NCBI GenBank assembly: GCA_035041965.1
Contig: JAPYMA010000628.1
Location: forward strand, 62,001 to 126,000
Direction: 5' to 3'
DNA length: 64,000 nucleotides
DNA from: Anisakis pegreffii
Taxonomy: Eukaryota; Nematoda; Chromadorea; Rhabditida; Anisakidae
The position numbers were made by a program, and so were the translations under genes. The notes under the pieces are model-generated. The model did no database searches and had not been told where the DNA came from. It worked only from the letters and a program-made list of their open reading frames with translations. Positions 12,455 through 26,200 of the stretch are shown one piece after another; the stretch's first letter is position 1, and each line of letters opens with the position of its first letter.

Positions 12455-15400
12455 TGGATGAATGCAAATAAATGGGAATTTCATTCGCATTCCATTTGCA
12501 CGACGTTGTCATGATGATAAATGGGTATGCATCATGCCACGAACACATTATTCAAATACGCGTCTGCTTGGCTGATAAGAAAGCTGAAAGTGCAGCTGCT
12601 ATAATGCATACGATTACGTTTGCGATCAGCAAACAGCTTCTCCCTAGCAATCCTGAATAATTGAGTGCGCTCGGTACATAAAATGTCGGAAGTCAGAATC
12701 TGTTGTGACTTTAAAATGAAAGTCTGCATTAGAAAAAGTTCTATCAAAAGCATGAAAATTAAATCGTTCCCAATTGAACGGAAGGAAGTCTGACATTACA
12801 TTTTGCTTCGTGCAATGGCTTGAATTAAGATTTGAGTGATTAACAGTTCATGTACCAATTTATCCTTCAAATACCTTCTAAAATATCAGCGTGAAGTAAG
12901 TTCCACAAAAAATCAAAAGATTAGAGACAACCAACGGCTAAGTAAGCACATATTTCACTTATTTTTTGACATTTATTCATAATGATGTCATAAAAGTAAT
13001 TGTATTATGAACCACATTATTTATTTAGACTGCTCACCTTTTTTAATATTTGGGCAGTTTCAATATTTTCGATATTTTGAGATTTGATGTAAAAGAACAC
13101 AACTCGTGAGTGAGGGATATCCATTCGCACTTAACTAATACTATATTCATTGAATTGCGGATTTTAATCGATCGTTTCTGCACTGGCAAATGAGTCTCCT
13201 ACGAGAACATAACATCAATTACTTTCTTCGTCCCATCTCATTCTCTTGCTACTGAATAAGTCATGCATTTAACCATACTTATAACTAACTCGTCGTGGTC
13301 TGCAATCGATCTTTCTGATTAAGAAATATTCCAAACTGAGTATTAACTGGCAACAAGTATGCTTCAAAAATCCATAAAAATGCTTCCGAAAGTATTCCTC
13401 TGGTTCCTTTTGAGTGAGACAATTTTGCGAGTGAATCGAATCGATTTTGTCGAAAGCGAGGAAAATGATTATACTAGGCATAAAAGATTCGGCGAGAATG
13501 CTCTTTTCTCTTATCTCAATCCCGTACTTTTTTAGTAATCAGCGGAGACGTTCAGAATCTCATATGGCCTTCAACATGACTCGAAACCGTCCGTTTCTTC
13601 ATGTTTTCCGAGAAATTTCAGTTCATATTGCAATAATTCACTTGAAGTCAGTTTCGAAATGCTTCCGAAAATTCCTCATAAACTTTTGATCTCGATGACT
13701 GATGATCTCGATCAAAATTCTCACTCCCAATTTTCGATGTTCGATCAGTCGTGAACAGCGGACAGAATGTAGATGGAAGTAATTGTTCCATGGAGTGTTG
13801 AAATGATTTGAAGTGATTGTGCCATGAATTCGAGAAGTGCACTTGAGAAAACGAATATTTCAACGAAGCAGCTATTCCATCGGTTTATTTCGACGTTTTT
13901 CTGTTCGTTCCAAATGTTTCCTTTTTTCAGCAACCCAGTCGATATGCATCCACGGCTGGATGCATATCCATATCCACTCGGCTCCATACCAGTCATTCAC
14001 TTACATATCTAGACGAGAAGCTTACACAATCAACGAAGGATACTCACATTTTATTTTCACGAATCTATGTGAATCTCATAACATGATGCATTATGTATTT
14101 CATCGGACTTGGTGCATTTATAAAAATGCATTCACGATGCACATTCAAATTTATGTGCTTTCTCGGATACATCAATGTAACTCCTCTACGCATTCATCTA
14201 TAAAATATACATCCACTGTAAAGAATTGTGGACTGTCGATTCAATCTTTATTCGGAAAATTACCTCAAACTTGTGTAATTAAACCACATACAATTAACAT
14301 GCATCACGAAAAAAATTATAATGCAAACAGTTAATCAAGAAAATAGGAAGTTATCATTTCAACTCCACATAGAGAAACTTATTAATGGTAGAACTTTCCT
14401 TTTATACTGATTTATTTCTGATCAACAGCTGCACCGCCTTATTAGACTTAATTCTTCGAACCTTGGAATGACTTTATCTTATCAAACTATCCCTTTTATC
14501 TTATCAAACTATCCCTCTGATCATTTTCTCACTGATTCTCTGAGGGATAGGTTGCCATATGATACTCAGTGGCTCTTCGCGTAAACAATCTACTATCAAT
14601 CAAACTAACAATATTGTTGTTAAATCATTCTAATAATTAAAATATCATTTTCAATTACCTCACGACTCAATAGTCGTGAAATCCACTAAAAATTCTCGGA
14701 AATTCTTACTTCCAACTCCAAACTTCGATTAACAAGTGATCTGTGAACAACGAGCATTCTCCAAAAATTCAAGAATTGCTTAGTGCACATTCAGTTGAGC
14801 AGATTCGATTCAGAAGTTGAACAAAGGGAATTTCAAATGAGATAAAACCTAATTGGCTATTCTTTAAAATTCATTTGCTTCCGAGTGAGTTAAAATCTCA
14901 TTCTATAGATTTTTTCACTCAGAATTCAATTTCTTCGAATTGTTCCCAGATGGCTTCTTGTTCGTTTCCAACTAACAGAGAATTTTCTTTGCATCAACAA
15001 TCGCTGAATGGATCAATTTTATGCATTTCAATTATTAACTTTTTTTCGCATTCGGCAGGAAGGAGAAAGAAAGACAAACGAGTAAAAGAAATAATAATTA
15101 TATGGTGTAGGAGGGAGAAAGTCTCGGCAAAAAATTATCAATATCAATGGTGAGTGACCGAGTTGATTTAATGTGTGATTTGGTGCTGCTGGCTAATGAT
15201 ACATACCTTGTATGCGTTTTGTATTAAACGGGTAGATACCGTTGCTACACAACGTAACGTTGATATGGTGTTCATTTTTATTTCTCGAATCATCCATTTT
15301 TGATGCACTCTCCGATTGGATTTGGTGCTGTTTTCATGACTAATGCATGAAATGAAATTATACGCAATTTTTTTGGATTTTAGCAAAAATATATACATCG

Positions 15401-15603
15401 TTAATATTTCTCTTCTGCCATCTTTTTGATTGAGTTACAGCATTGGAAATTTTCAATTTCTGTTCCATCCATTCATGTGATAGGTGATTTTTCTTTTGAA
15501 AGTGCCGTTTTTTGTTGGTGAAGAGAAAGACAATTTTGGCACATACGATAGTTCAGAACCATAGTTTCATATGGGTAGTATCAATCGATTTTCCAATTTG
15601 CAG
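12455..15603. other. Intergenic or upstream intron sequence
   Basis: No gene recognised. It may contain 5' exons of the gene ending at 16182, but none could be fixed. A short perfect hairpin (GATATGCATCC/GGATGCATATC around ACGGCT) lies at about 13940-13968. A 165-residue frame at 13837-14334 starts with a non-ATG codon, has poor composition and is probably chance. Confidence 0.4.
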
Positions 15604-16182
15604 CGTCTTATCGACACATGTACAAAATGCTGAAGGAAGACACGGATGAGTTTCAATCCGCTCATTTTGCAGGATTTCAGTAATTAAGAAGTTTAGAAAA
15701 AAATCTTCAAATCAAAATTCTTTCAAAATTCATCAACAAATTCTTTAACATTTTGAGGTTTTCATATTGACGATAATCACTGAATGATAGGAAAATTGAA
15801 GAAATGTAAATTGAAGATGAAAAAATTTGATCGGATTTTAGATTTTAGCCACAAATGAATGAACGATGAGATAAATTAACTGTGCAATGGGAACGTTAAG
15901 ACTAATCGATAGGAAGAGGAGGAGACAAGGAAGCAGACATCCGCCATCGATCATGAAAGATATCGTCGGCGAAGTACACCTCAACCCAGTGATTCGTTCG
16001 CTTGTAGCAATTTCACAATCCAACGAAATTTCAGTGGATTCTACCACTGAACACCAGTCACTGCAGCAATACGATACGAAAATCTCTCCTAAATCAAAAA
16101 CTTTTTAGCTTTCAGCTCAGCGACTGAACGTCGTTCACAATTGATTCTCGAACGCGATACTCAAATCGATTCAAGGGAATGA
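15604..16182 (+). CDS. Unidentified gene, three 3' exons (partial)
   Basis: Three short frames join in phase: 15604-15679, 15913-16056 and 16116-16182. The acceptors are TTTGCAG, ATAG and TTTCAG, and the donors GTAATT and GTCACT. The product reads SYRHMYKMLKEDTDEFQSAH, then a basic KRRRQGSRHPPSIMKDIVGE stretch, ending ATERRSQLILERDTQIDSRE and a stop. The YKMLKE...QS pattern faintly recalls the linker of ALP/Enigma PDZ-LIM proteins, but no PDZ or LIM domain was found nearby. The second acceptor is not pyrimidine-rich. Another exon-like frame at 17404 (reading DRYMDEVYPGGESRSIFFEG) starts in a phase that could splice from either donor, so alternative 3' ends are possible. Coding character is moderate; identity is unknown. 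Confidence 0.38.
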
Positions 16183-18727
16183 TTCACCTCATCCGGAACT
16201 TATCTTATTCATTGCAAATCCATTGAATTAGTGCAGTTTCGATCGGTGAGAATATCGAAAGAGAGTCGTGAAGGTCACCGTTGGATGATAGGAGTCCACA
16301 TTATCCTATCCAATATGTGAATTCCTGTTAATATTTGACAATCGTTTGGCTAATGATGATAGCTATTATCATAAGCCAAACAATATCTGTTATTATATTA
16401 GTTTCTTTGGTAAACATTTATCATAGTTCACAGTTTTGGCGTCATTTTGATGGCAATTTTGAAAAACCGATAATTGTGACACTTGTAAGAGCCTCTGGAT
16501 TATAGAATTCTTGTTAGACGTTTAGTTCGTTTTCAGTTTTCTGGATTTGACTACGGAAAATACGTTCAGTGTTCATTAGTGGTTGAATGGTTCATGAGCA
16601 TATTTTAAGCAAAATACGCTTTCCTTTTTCAGTACATCTTCTTCATACTTCGAATAATTTCCTAGTTGATATTTTTTGACATAATTAGAAACAATTACTG
16701 ATTAGCTTCATAAGTATAGCTGTGCGTTTTTCTTGAATAAATGGTGAATTGAAATGAAATATCATTTGATTTTATCGAGATTTCGCTTAATGTACTCCGC
16801 ATGATGGTTTTGTAGCATCTAGTAAAATGATATAAGTACAAGCATGCTCACTGCGTTGAATGTTATTCTTTTATTGAAGCACTAATCAGAAGTCGGCAAT
16901 ATGGAAAATATAATGAGCAGTAATTGTTCGTTAAATGGCTTCGTTGAATGAGTTCAGAGTTGATATTTTAGGACATAATCAGAAACAATTATTGATTAAC
17001 GATAAATTTTTTCTCACCGCAATTCAATGTTTCGTTCAAATGTAATCTGAACCTATAATGACGCAAATAATGTCTAAATGATTTGCTCTTTCAATCGTCA
17101 CATATCTGGTATACATATATATATTTACCAATTGAAAAATCTGATTTTATGAAATGCTCAATTGGAATAATTTAAAATTAATTTCATTGATATCAATCCA
17201 TTAAAATGGTATTTTATCTGCTGCGTTTTAGTAATTGTTAAACATATTCGTTAGCTAAATCAGCTGCTGGTGTTCTTGCTTCTAATAATTACTTCTGATT
17301 ACTTCAAGACTAGGCTCGAGTTCAAGATGACAATACGATAAATTCTGAACTAACTGTTTCAAGCACTCCAGGATCACTAGTAAACAGATGGTCCTTATTA
17401 CAGTGATCGTTATATGGATGAAGTCTATCCAGGTGGCGAGAGCAGAAGCATATTCTTTGAAGGATTGCTATATGCACACATGTGGAATACTACATTCACT
17501 TACACGATGAATGTTATTCTTTTTCCGAAGCCGTTAATTAAAACTCGTCAATTTGGTACCATTGAGCATCGTTTGTGTCGTTCCACTAATCACAGTCAAC
17601 ACTATTTCTCAGCTTCAAATCTTCACGAAACTTGTTTCTACCTCACGTTTACCGATTTAACGAGGTCTTTTGAGTTATTCTTTCGCTGTGCTTCGAACAT
17701 TGCTCATCGGCCATGCACTCGCGTTTGTGTGAATCAATTTTGGTATTTCATCCTTTACGACTGATGAAAATTTGAATGCTGTGAGGAATTAATCAATTAG
17801 TCACGGAACATTTGATCAACAATAGAGGCCAATTTCATTCACTGAAATTGAATATTGTTTTGTGCGAAAGGTTTCAGAACTGAGTGGGATATTATTGTCC
17901 CACATGTTTCTATACGCATAGTGGATGAATACTGTGTGAAAATCGAATTCAATGCGCCAGATAATAGTTTACCAGCCTCTTTTCATGTTATTTTAAGCTC
18001 GTAGCATACTGTGCAGTAAAAATGACGATTACTTATGCAGAATGTATTCTTAAATTTCATTTGCGTGACCACTTGTAATGACTTGCATTTTACGTTGTTA
18101 AAATTATTTTCTCTTTTTAAAATTTTCCAGTTTCGTGCCGATGTTTGATTGCTCTACAAGCAGACATGATGCGTAATTGTAAACATTTTAATTAACCTTG
18201 AAGGAAATTGAAATTTCCATACCTTCTCACTTCACCAAACTTTTGATACTTTCATCTGAATGCACTATTTTCTTTAGAGGACAATAAACACGTATTTCCT
18301 CATTATCAGTGATTCAACTCTGAGATATTCTCTGGAAAATGTGTTATGCTTCAGAATTGATTTCTATTTTTACTTAGAACTCTGCACAATTTTTCTTCGT
18401 TTTTGAAGCACTTGCTTCAACTTTGACTGAACGTCATAATTCGTATTGTCCCACTGATCAGTGTTATACATATTTTGCGAGGGTGATATTGTTTTCTCGG
18501 AAAAAATGCATCCTAAACGAAGCCATAATTCATTTCATTTTTTGTTTCATTGTTAATTTCAACATTGCGATCGTATGTGATTAATTTTAGCGATTTCATT
18601 CCACTTGCTGTTATTTGTTCGTTGAAGAAGTTCCTCGATTTGCGAGAAGCTTTTGAGACGTATACGACGACGTCACTTTAGCCACTTTCACTTCACTTAT
18701 TCATCAGCTTCTCAATTTTTCGTTAGA
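16183..18727. other. Intergenic, one exon-like frame at 17404
   Basis: AT-rich. The only coding-like signal is the frame after TTATTACAG at 17404, open for about 120 codons. Only its first roughly 35 codons look protein-like. Nothing else is recognised. Confidence 0.35.
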
Positions 18728-20025
18728 ATGCTCGTTTTTGTGAAGGTAAGCTGGAATTAGGAAGTGAATTTGAATATTTCCTTCTATCTAGTGTTCAGTC
18801 GAGCAAACAAATTCGACTAATTCCCAATTTGTTTTCACAATTTTTCCATTATGCTCATTTCAAATTTATTGTTTTCCATTCGTCGCATATGCGCTAATTG
18901 CACCATTACGCTTAAGGTTGTATGCTTTTTTGACGTCTAAAACGGGTCGATTGTATTCGTAGAAATGCATCGACTTAAAAAGTGCCCTCACTCTATCCCC
19001 ATTAATGAATCACTTCTCTATGCAGACATCGGTTGAAAGAAATGGAGAATCGCAAATAACGCCAATCAAAAACTATTAATGATTATTTGACATCACATAC
19101 TATAAGGCCTAATCAAACTGTTCGAGTTCACTGTATCTCAATGTTGCTTCTTATAGAATGAACACGGTGAAACGTTGTCAATTGATGTGCAAGCAAAAGA
19201 CGATGTTCGAGCGTTATGGAACGAAATCCAAGCGGAAGTCAAGGACCGTGATTTGTCAAACGCTAGACTTCTATTTAATGGTTCGTCATGCATAGTCAGT
19301 TCGATTGAATGCTTCTCTCGTTTATGTTAAGATGACGGTCTTATGTTATGCTGACGGCCGAAGTGCTTCATTACAACAAGAACTTCTAATCGAATGAGAG
19401 TTTGCCTCTCAATTCGCTGGATGTTAATTCCACTTATCTTCTCGTTATGAACGAATGTGCAACTGAAAGATTTCAAATCTCGGCATGTGAATTTGCAAAA
19501 ACTAGAAGACTCTACAATGAAGACCTGAACACATATGCCTGAAGACCTCATAAGGGTCGTTTGCCATTAATTTCGGTCTTGATTAAAGACTGTGAACAAG
19601 AGGCATCGGGTACATCGACTAAAATTGATCCACTACGATTCTGTTTCTGAAACGCTCTTACGAAAGATAAACATTTTTATCAACGGTTTGCTTTTTCGTC
19701 CACTTTCAACGAGTGTCAATTTTTCATATGCATATGGCATATTGATTCATTGGCCTTTCCATGAAGTTTTTCCTTCTAATCAGCTGTCAACTTGTTCACT
19801 AAAAATTTCCAATCTTGCAGCTGCAGAATTTTCAGTTTTCAGTAATTTTCAAGCAATTCGCAAATCGAATACCTTAAAAGCTGAACTTTTGTTGTTTGAA
19901 ATGTTTCATTTACTACATTCAAAAATAATATGATCATTTTTGGTTTAGGCGTCGAGTTGGAGGATAGCAAACCATTGAAGCATTATCAAATTGAAGAGGC
20001 GTCTGTGATACATCTTGAGGGATAG
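18728..20025 (+). CDS. Orphan ubiquitin-like protein, 72 aa
   Basis: Three exons join in phase: 18728-18745 (MLVFVK), 19157-19280 and 19949-20025. The whole product is a single beta-grasp ubiquitin-like domain. MLVFVK aligns with MQIFVK of ubiquitin, SIDVQAKDDV with the strand-2/helix start, ARLLFNGVELEDSKPLKHYQ with [20 protein letters not shown], and the end IEEASVIHLEG with the last strand. Translation stops where ubiquitin would continue LRLRGG, so no conjugation tail is present. The Lys48 position is Val. It could be a non-conjugated ubiquitin-like modifier or adaptor, or a conserved fold of unknown role. Splice signals are good (GTAAGC; TTATAG, TTTAG) and an AATAAA follows at 20205. Confidence 0.8.
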
Positions 20026-20204
20026 TTGGGTAAAGAGTTGGCCGTTATGTGATGATGATTGCTGGTCTTTCTGAACGATTCGAAAATAGCTTATATCAGA
20101 CAATGGACGCGTCGCTTTTCTGCTTATCTAATTGAATTCTCTCGAAGGATTGTTCTTTTACCGAATGGTTCACACCCATTTAAAAGAATCATATAGTCAG
20201 ATTA

Positions 20205-20210
20205 AATAAA
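20205..20210 (+). terminator. Polyadenylation signal of the ubiquitin-like gene
   Basis: AATAAA about 180 nt after the stop codon, followed by a T-rich stretch. Confidence 0.55.
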
Positions 20211-20211
20211 G

Positions 20212-23200
20212 TTTTCAATCAAATTGAATGTTTGTTTAATAAAATCTCGTAAGGGTTATTCGTCACACATCTACACAACCACACACATTTCAATGAAGCG
20301 ATAATTTCTCAAGAATTCTGCATAAACAATGGTTGACATGAAATTCGTATTGGTGATTAACGTATTCACAACTCATTCACTGATCTCGTATGCAATACTT
20401 TATCCGATTGAACTTCAATGAATTCATTCGAAATTTGTGTGAGAGCTGAAACTCTTCAGTTCATTCACTGTTCAGTTGCTTATCGATCGAGCTGCCGACT
20501 GAAAATTTTATAAATATTCTTTCTGATCTTTAAGTTGTTAATCCTCCAAATAAGTGACTCTGGAAATGGGTGATGAAAAAAAAACAAAGGAAGTGAGCTT
20601 TTCCTTGCTTCAGTAGAGCCAGTTTTGAGCTAGCGTTAAGTACTTTCATTTGATTCAAACCATAGTTGTTCTATGAAACATTATGTCAGGAACATAAGAT
20701 GTCCTACCAATAGGATATACTCTCTTTGAAATGAGAACTTATGTTCTGCAATATGGAAATATAAACTTATAAGATTGATTGTTGATCTCAAAGTACGGTT
20801 GTCATATGAAGCTATCACTTCAGCGATGAAATACTAATGCATCAACAAACAAATACTCTTCAAAACCTAAACTCATATCTACAACGTCAATTCAGAAAAT
20901 TATAAAATCACTGATTCCAGTTACCGGTAAAAGCTTGCTGAAAATGATATATTTGGTGCCCATAGTTAGAACTAGCCTTCAGAGCACAGTACCGTTCCTA
21001 TAGAATCCAATTGAATTTCATGTGCTGTTCTTTCAGTCGTACTAGATCGTACCTCTTCTGAAACGCTGATTCTCTAACGATGCAGTGTTCGCGATTCAAA
21101 AAATGGGTCTCAACATGCAAATTCGCATTTGCCGAATTTACAGTGCGAGAATCGCCTATCTGGCACGATTTATTGTTGTTACTATTCGTTTGGATAGAAG
21201 TGGCATTTTTTTGCGTGGAATCGTTGAAGTAAGAATTATCTTGCTCGTAATTCGTCAATATCAGAGTTTAAACAATTCCATCTAGGGGCAGTTGGATTCC
21301 ATGAGTTCATGCGTTTAGAAAGATGAAACTAAAGTCGTTTAAATTCGCTGATTTCTTTTCATATCAGTAGTCCAAGTAGTTTACATCAATTTTATAATTA
21401 GTTAACAAATACTTTATCCGATTTTGGTGTTGAGCAATTTACTTGAGAAGCATAATTTCTTGACGGCTCTCCCAACAGGGAGATTCCGCTGAGATGATTA
21501 CATCATCTTGTTTCTCTTTAAGCGACCGTATTCATAACTTCAACATAAATCACGAGCTGCCGATACAGTGCAAGAATCAACACCATTACGAGCAGCCACG
21601 ATGAACCTTGGGCCGAACACAAGTTTGGCTGCTTCATTCTTTGCTTTCATTTCTATTTTTCCTTCCTCAGATATTTCATCCGATTTTGATGCCAACAGCA
21701 TTCTGTCTTTATTTCTGTTGCTTCGGGCAATAATGTATGAATTGTATCATGAGCTTAACCGTGGATCTGGAATGTCTGCGAGGGTCATGAATCCCTAAAT
21801 TTGAATCCTTCTTATAACATTATGATCGCATCTCCTGTATATGTGAAATATATACAGCGGGGATTTACAACAACAACAAAACGTGTCCTTTTCACAAATC
21901 TGTATGATCTCAACAAATAGAGTTGCCAATGAGGGGAAGGAGGGTAAGGCGCGTGTCTTTATGAGATTTCCCCACATACAGGCAGACTCATCCAGTCGGG
22001 GAGAATTAATTTTGAATATGTTCGCAGTAATTACTTGGGCATCGCCAACACCGTTCGTTTCACCACAGTATAAGGTGTATTTATTTATTCGAGGATACGG
22101 ATTGCTTATGAGTTCGTCTGAGGAGTACCTTCGGGTGCATGCTTAGGCGTGGAGTGTTCCTGAGCTCAGAGCGCCTTCTCTTCAGAATTTTAGAACGATG
22201 CTCTTGGTTAGCCATTCAGTGCACATATCTTGGCATTTTACTTGAGCATAACAAGCGATGTGATTTGTTTTACTGGTTCCTTTTAACCTTCAGTGAGGAT
22301 TGCCGGATGTGTCAGCTTCATAATGCTGGCATTTCGATATCAATCTGAAAAGTTTTCATCACAGCTGCACAAAACTTTTCATCTTTCCAGGTCTTTTGAA
22401 ACTTCTTTCCATTGCACATTAGTTAAAAATATGTCTTCAAACTGATGCGCTTATAGATTCAAAATTATTTCGCACTTACATTCAATAATAATCGTACTTA
22501 TAGAGCGTACCTCCAGTGTTCGTTTCCTCCCGAACGCATTTCTGCATTGAAGCAGTAAAACGTTATTAATGAACCAAGAGAATATTTAGTGTCAAGTATT
22601 TGGTGAGAGACTGCTGTTATACTGAATTGTTCGAGTGTAAAGATGAAGATGGCTGATCGTACGATCTGCTGCTAGCTGACGATACAATAATTTAGATGGA
22701 TCAGTTTTAAGCATATATCTTAAATGAGCACAATCCAAACAAAATGCCTGTACTTATGGCTAGCATTCGTACAGTTACTGTCACTCAACACTGCAGTTAT
22801 TGCTGCCAGTGTTGTTGTAGCTTCGCATCTAATACTACTATCTCAACGTAACAATTCTCCTCTTGAATTCGATTATTCAGTCATCAAATATTTATGATTT
22901 TACAAGGGAATGGCGTTGTAACAGAGCTTGCACGTTCGCTTTATTTGAAATTCGATTTTTGATTATTTTTATGCATAATCTGTAAACTTCGTACGCTTGT
23001 TATAGAGACACGGATAAATCTGGTAGCCTTATATGCCCTCCCTGAACGATCTTTGGTACAGGTCAGACCTGTTCTAAACTTGGACTTAAGCTTGCACCGA
23101 GACCAGACGGGCTCAAAAGAGAGCTAAAGTACATTCGTATGTACACTGCTCGATCCGTATGAGGTTTACAGGTTGTCGCACGTATACGACGATGTGCATA

Positions 23201-26200
23201 CATGTATATATATATATGTGTGTGTGTGCACATGAAATGCTATAGATGTTGTTTTATGATGAATAATATGATTGATGCACATTGTATTGTATTGAGTGTG
23301 CATGTGTTTACACATGTACTATATATGTCCATCTTCATAGTTGCTTTTAGTTTTGAAAGTTTGCAGTGAATTAATGTGTGAACATTTTGATTTATTTTAA
23401 TGCTCATCGAAATTGAAATCAAATTTAAGCGGATGGTTTAAAAAAAAAACGACGCACTTTCATTAAGTTGTTTCCAAAAAACACTTGCATTTAATTCGAT
23501 TCAAAGAGTCAATTTTGCATTCAGTGCTGTCGTTGTTGTTGTTTCGTCGTCATTGCTGTTTTGAAATTGCAGAATTGATTCCATTCAATTTACGATCAGT
23601 AAAGGCCGACCGGCTCTGAATAACTGTTTTAATGTTGTGATTTACGAGCGAATGCATTTTGCGGATATGTTTAAATGAAGCAGAAAATTGTTCGTCAGGA
23701 AATGTATCAGTTGAAAACAATTTCTGAAAGCCATGCATGCACCACATCACTTTTAAAATTCCCCCAACTGGTTTATTTGTTGTTGTACCAACGAAAATTG
23801 AAATTGTTTGAGTGGAAAAGTAATTCGAAAAGCGGAGCAGTTGCTCGTTACTAATGCTTCGGAGATAACGACCGCTGAATCGTACAGACACTGTCTCGAT
23901 TCAAATCTGCTAAAGCAGTCTTTTTGTTAAAGTTTTTGCATCACCAGCTTCCTGTTTCCTCTTTTTGTGGTTTGGTTTTACCTAACATCTGAGTAACTTT
24001 GAATTAGTTATCCTATTTTCCAAGTTGATTTGACTGTACGCCGTTTCATCTCTATAGCCTCACACTGATCGCTTTCTGTCTAATACTAAATCATGGTTTT
24101 GGAATCACCTGAAAGAAACAAGGTGTACATCAAAATTGAGCACTGAAGACTGAATTCATTTTAATCTTCGAGAAAGTGAAATCCTGACGAAAAATTTGAA
24201 TTGATTTGCAGGATATAACGGGGAATGCTGAATGTGGTTAACGTTTTGATGGCCTTAGCGTCAACTGTCAGAAAGGTGTTGAATTGAGAGTTGTACATCT
24301 GAACGAATCTTGAACTTAACAATGGATGATTTGGGTACGTTTCATTCATTGTACGTGAGCAAGTTTTCGGAAATTTTCCGAATGTTTTCATTGCTTAAGG
24401 TACCCTCTATCAATGATTACCTATATCAAAGCGGCTCTCATTCAACAGTGTTTTGTTAATCGCAATTTGAGAATTTGAGCTCAATTTACCGGATCATTAA
24501 TTGCTGTCAATCGGTAAAATAGTTAAGCTTAATAGGGTGCTTCAGCAAATTATTCAATTTAAACAAATTGGTCGTTAAATGAAGTGTATTCTCTTCGGAA
24601 ATGTTGTTCCTGTGGACTTGTTTCAAAGCATTTAACCGCTCGAAAGGAAAATTCTGATTCGTTTTTGTTGCTCGCTTACAAATTTTGCTTGGATCAATTC
24701 TGACAATGCGTATTTCTTTGTAACATTTCAAATGTAATGTTCATTAAAGTGAAATTAAATATGAAAGGATTTGTTATTTCGCTTGTGGTGCAAGCAACAT
24801 GCGCATGTTTAATAGCGAAAGAAATCTGAGACTGTGGATAAACTTTTTTGTCTTCATTTAATTTCTCTTAAACGCAAAAGTGATAATAATTGGTTTCGAA
24901 AATCTACATTCTTTTTATGATCAATTTTGAATCATTAACTTTAATGATAACTCGTTTTACATATCAGTCATGTAATTATATTATTATAAAAAATGTATCC
25001 ACTAATTATTATGAAGTCGTTCTACACATATTCCCACAGGACAAACTTCGAAGAAATACGAAACTATAAGGAAAAATTGTGATTACAGAAATCTCGAAAT
25101 TGATACTATTCCGCTTTTTCTTGTTTAATCGAGCAACAGATGTTGCGTTTCGCCGACGTAGATGAGAGATAAGTTTTGATGCAGTTGCATTGATACGAAT
25201 TCAAATGAGAATAATTAAGAAACGAATTCTAAAGATATTATGAAGAAAAAAATTTTTCTGAGCAATGGAAATTATTGTGAGAAAGATCGCTTGCTTGAGT
25301 TAAGTATACGATGGGATCATCAATTGTTGAGTTGAGAGCAGCGAACTGTTTCATGTGATTACTCACGATCAATGCAAAAACAAGTTCGTTTTGTAAAAGC
25401 ATGACCATAGATCGCTGAGGATATATATCCATAAAAACTTACCAGTTGTTTTGTGCTGTGCACATCAATTATCATTTATTCATTAATTGATTCTCTCTCT
25501 CTTCACATTTTCTCGTTTTGTGCATACTTCATTGTGAGTTATGTGCTGATGTAATGGTTTAAAGTTTGTTCATCGTATGGTTTAAAAAGTTTGTTTGTGA
25601 TATTAAACTTGAATACTCGCAAATTTATCGTCTTTGTGAAGTTCTGATAACATCTGCGAACTTTATGTCAGTAGTTGTATGTGTAGATACCGAAAGGCTC
25701 GATAGAGTTTTACTCAGCACTTCAACCAATTCTTCGTGATCTCGTTCAAACCGTTATTTCTTCATACATATATTGCATTTCAACTTGACATCACACGTCT
25801 ATTCGTTCCGTATCGACAATATTTGAATCTGACAGCGCAAATAAATCTGAATACCTTAATATTCTACAATCGAGTAATCGCTCATTTGTTGGCTGACTGG
25901 AAATAGAAGCGATACTATTTAAACGAATGAGTCTATCAGATGAGTATGTGCATAATTGGACAGAACTTACTAATTACACCAATGGTATGTTGATTATATC
26001 CGATAAAATAGCTTGGTTATTCGGAACTTTGAACTTGATTACGTTCGATACAATAGTTAGTTTATGAGAAGACTGACCGAATTTTTCGTTTTAAACGAAT
26101 ATTATGGTGAATGGATGATGGGATTTGTCGAGGTTTGGTTCGGTTGAAAAGATTCAGCTGAGTGCGCGTAGAGCTAATTCTCATTCAACATGCAAAATTA

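Noticed and set aside
13837..14334. 165-residue plus-strand open frame
   Set aside because: It has a non-ATG start, a Ser/His/Cys-rich erratic composition and no domain. It is likely a chance frame.
23550..23891. 113-residue minus-strand open frame
   Set aside because: Non-ATG start, no recognisable family and no splice context.
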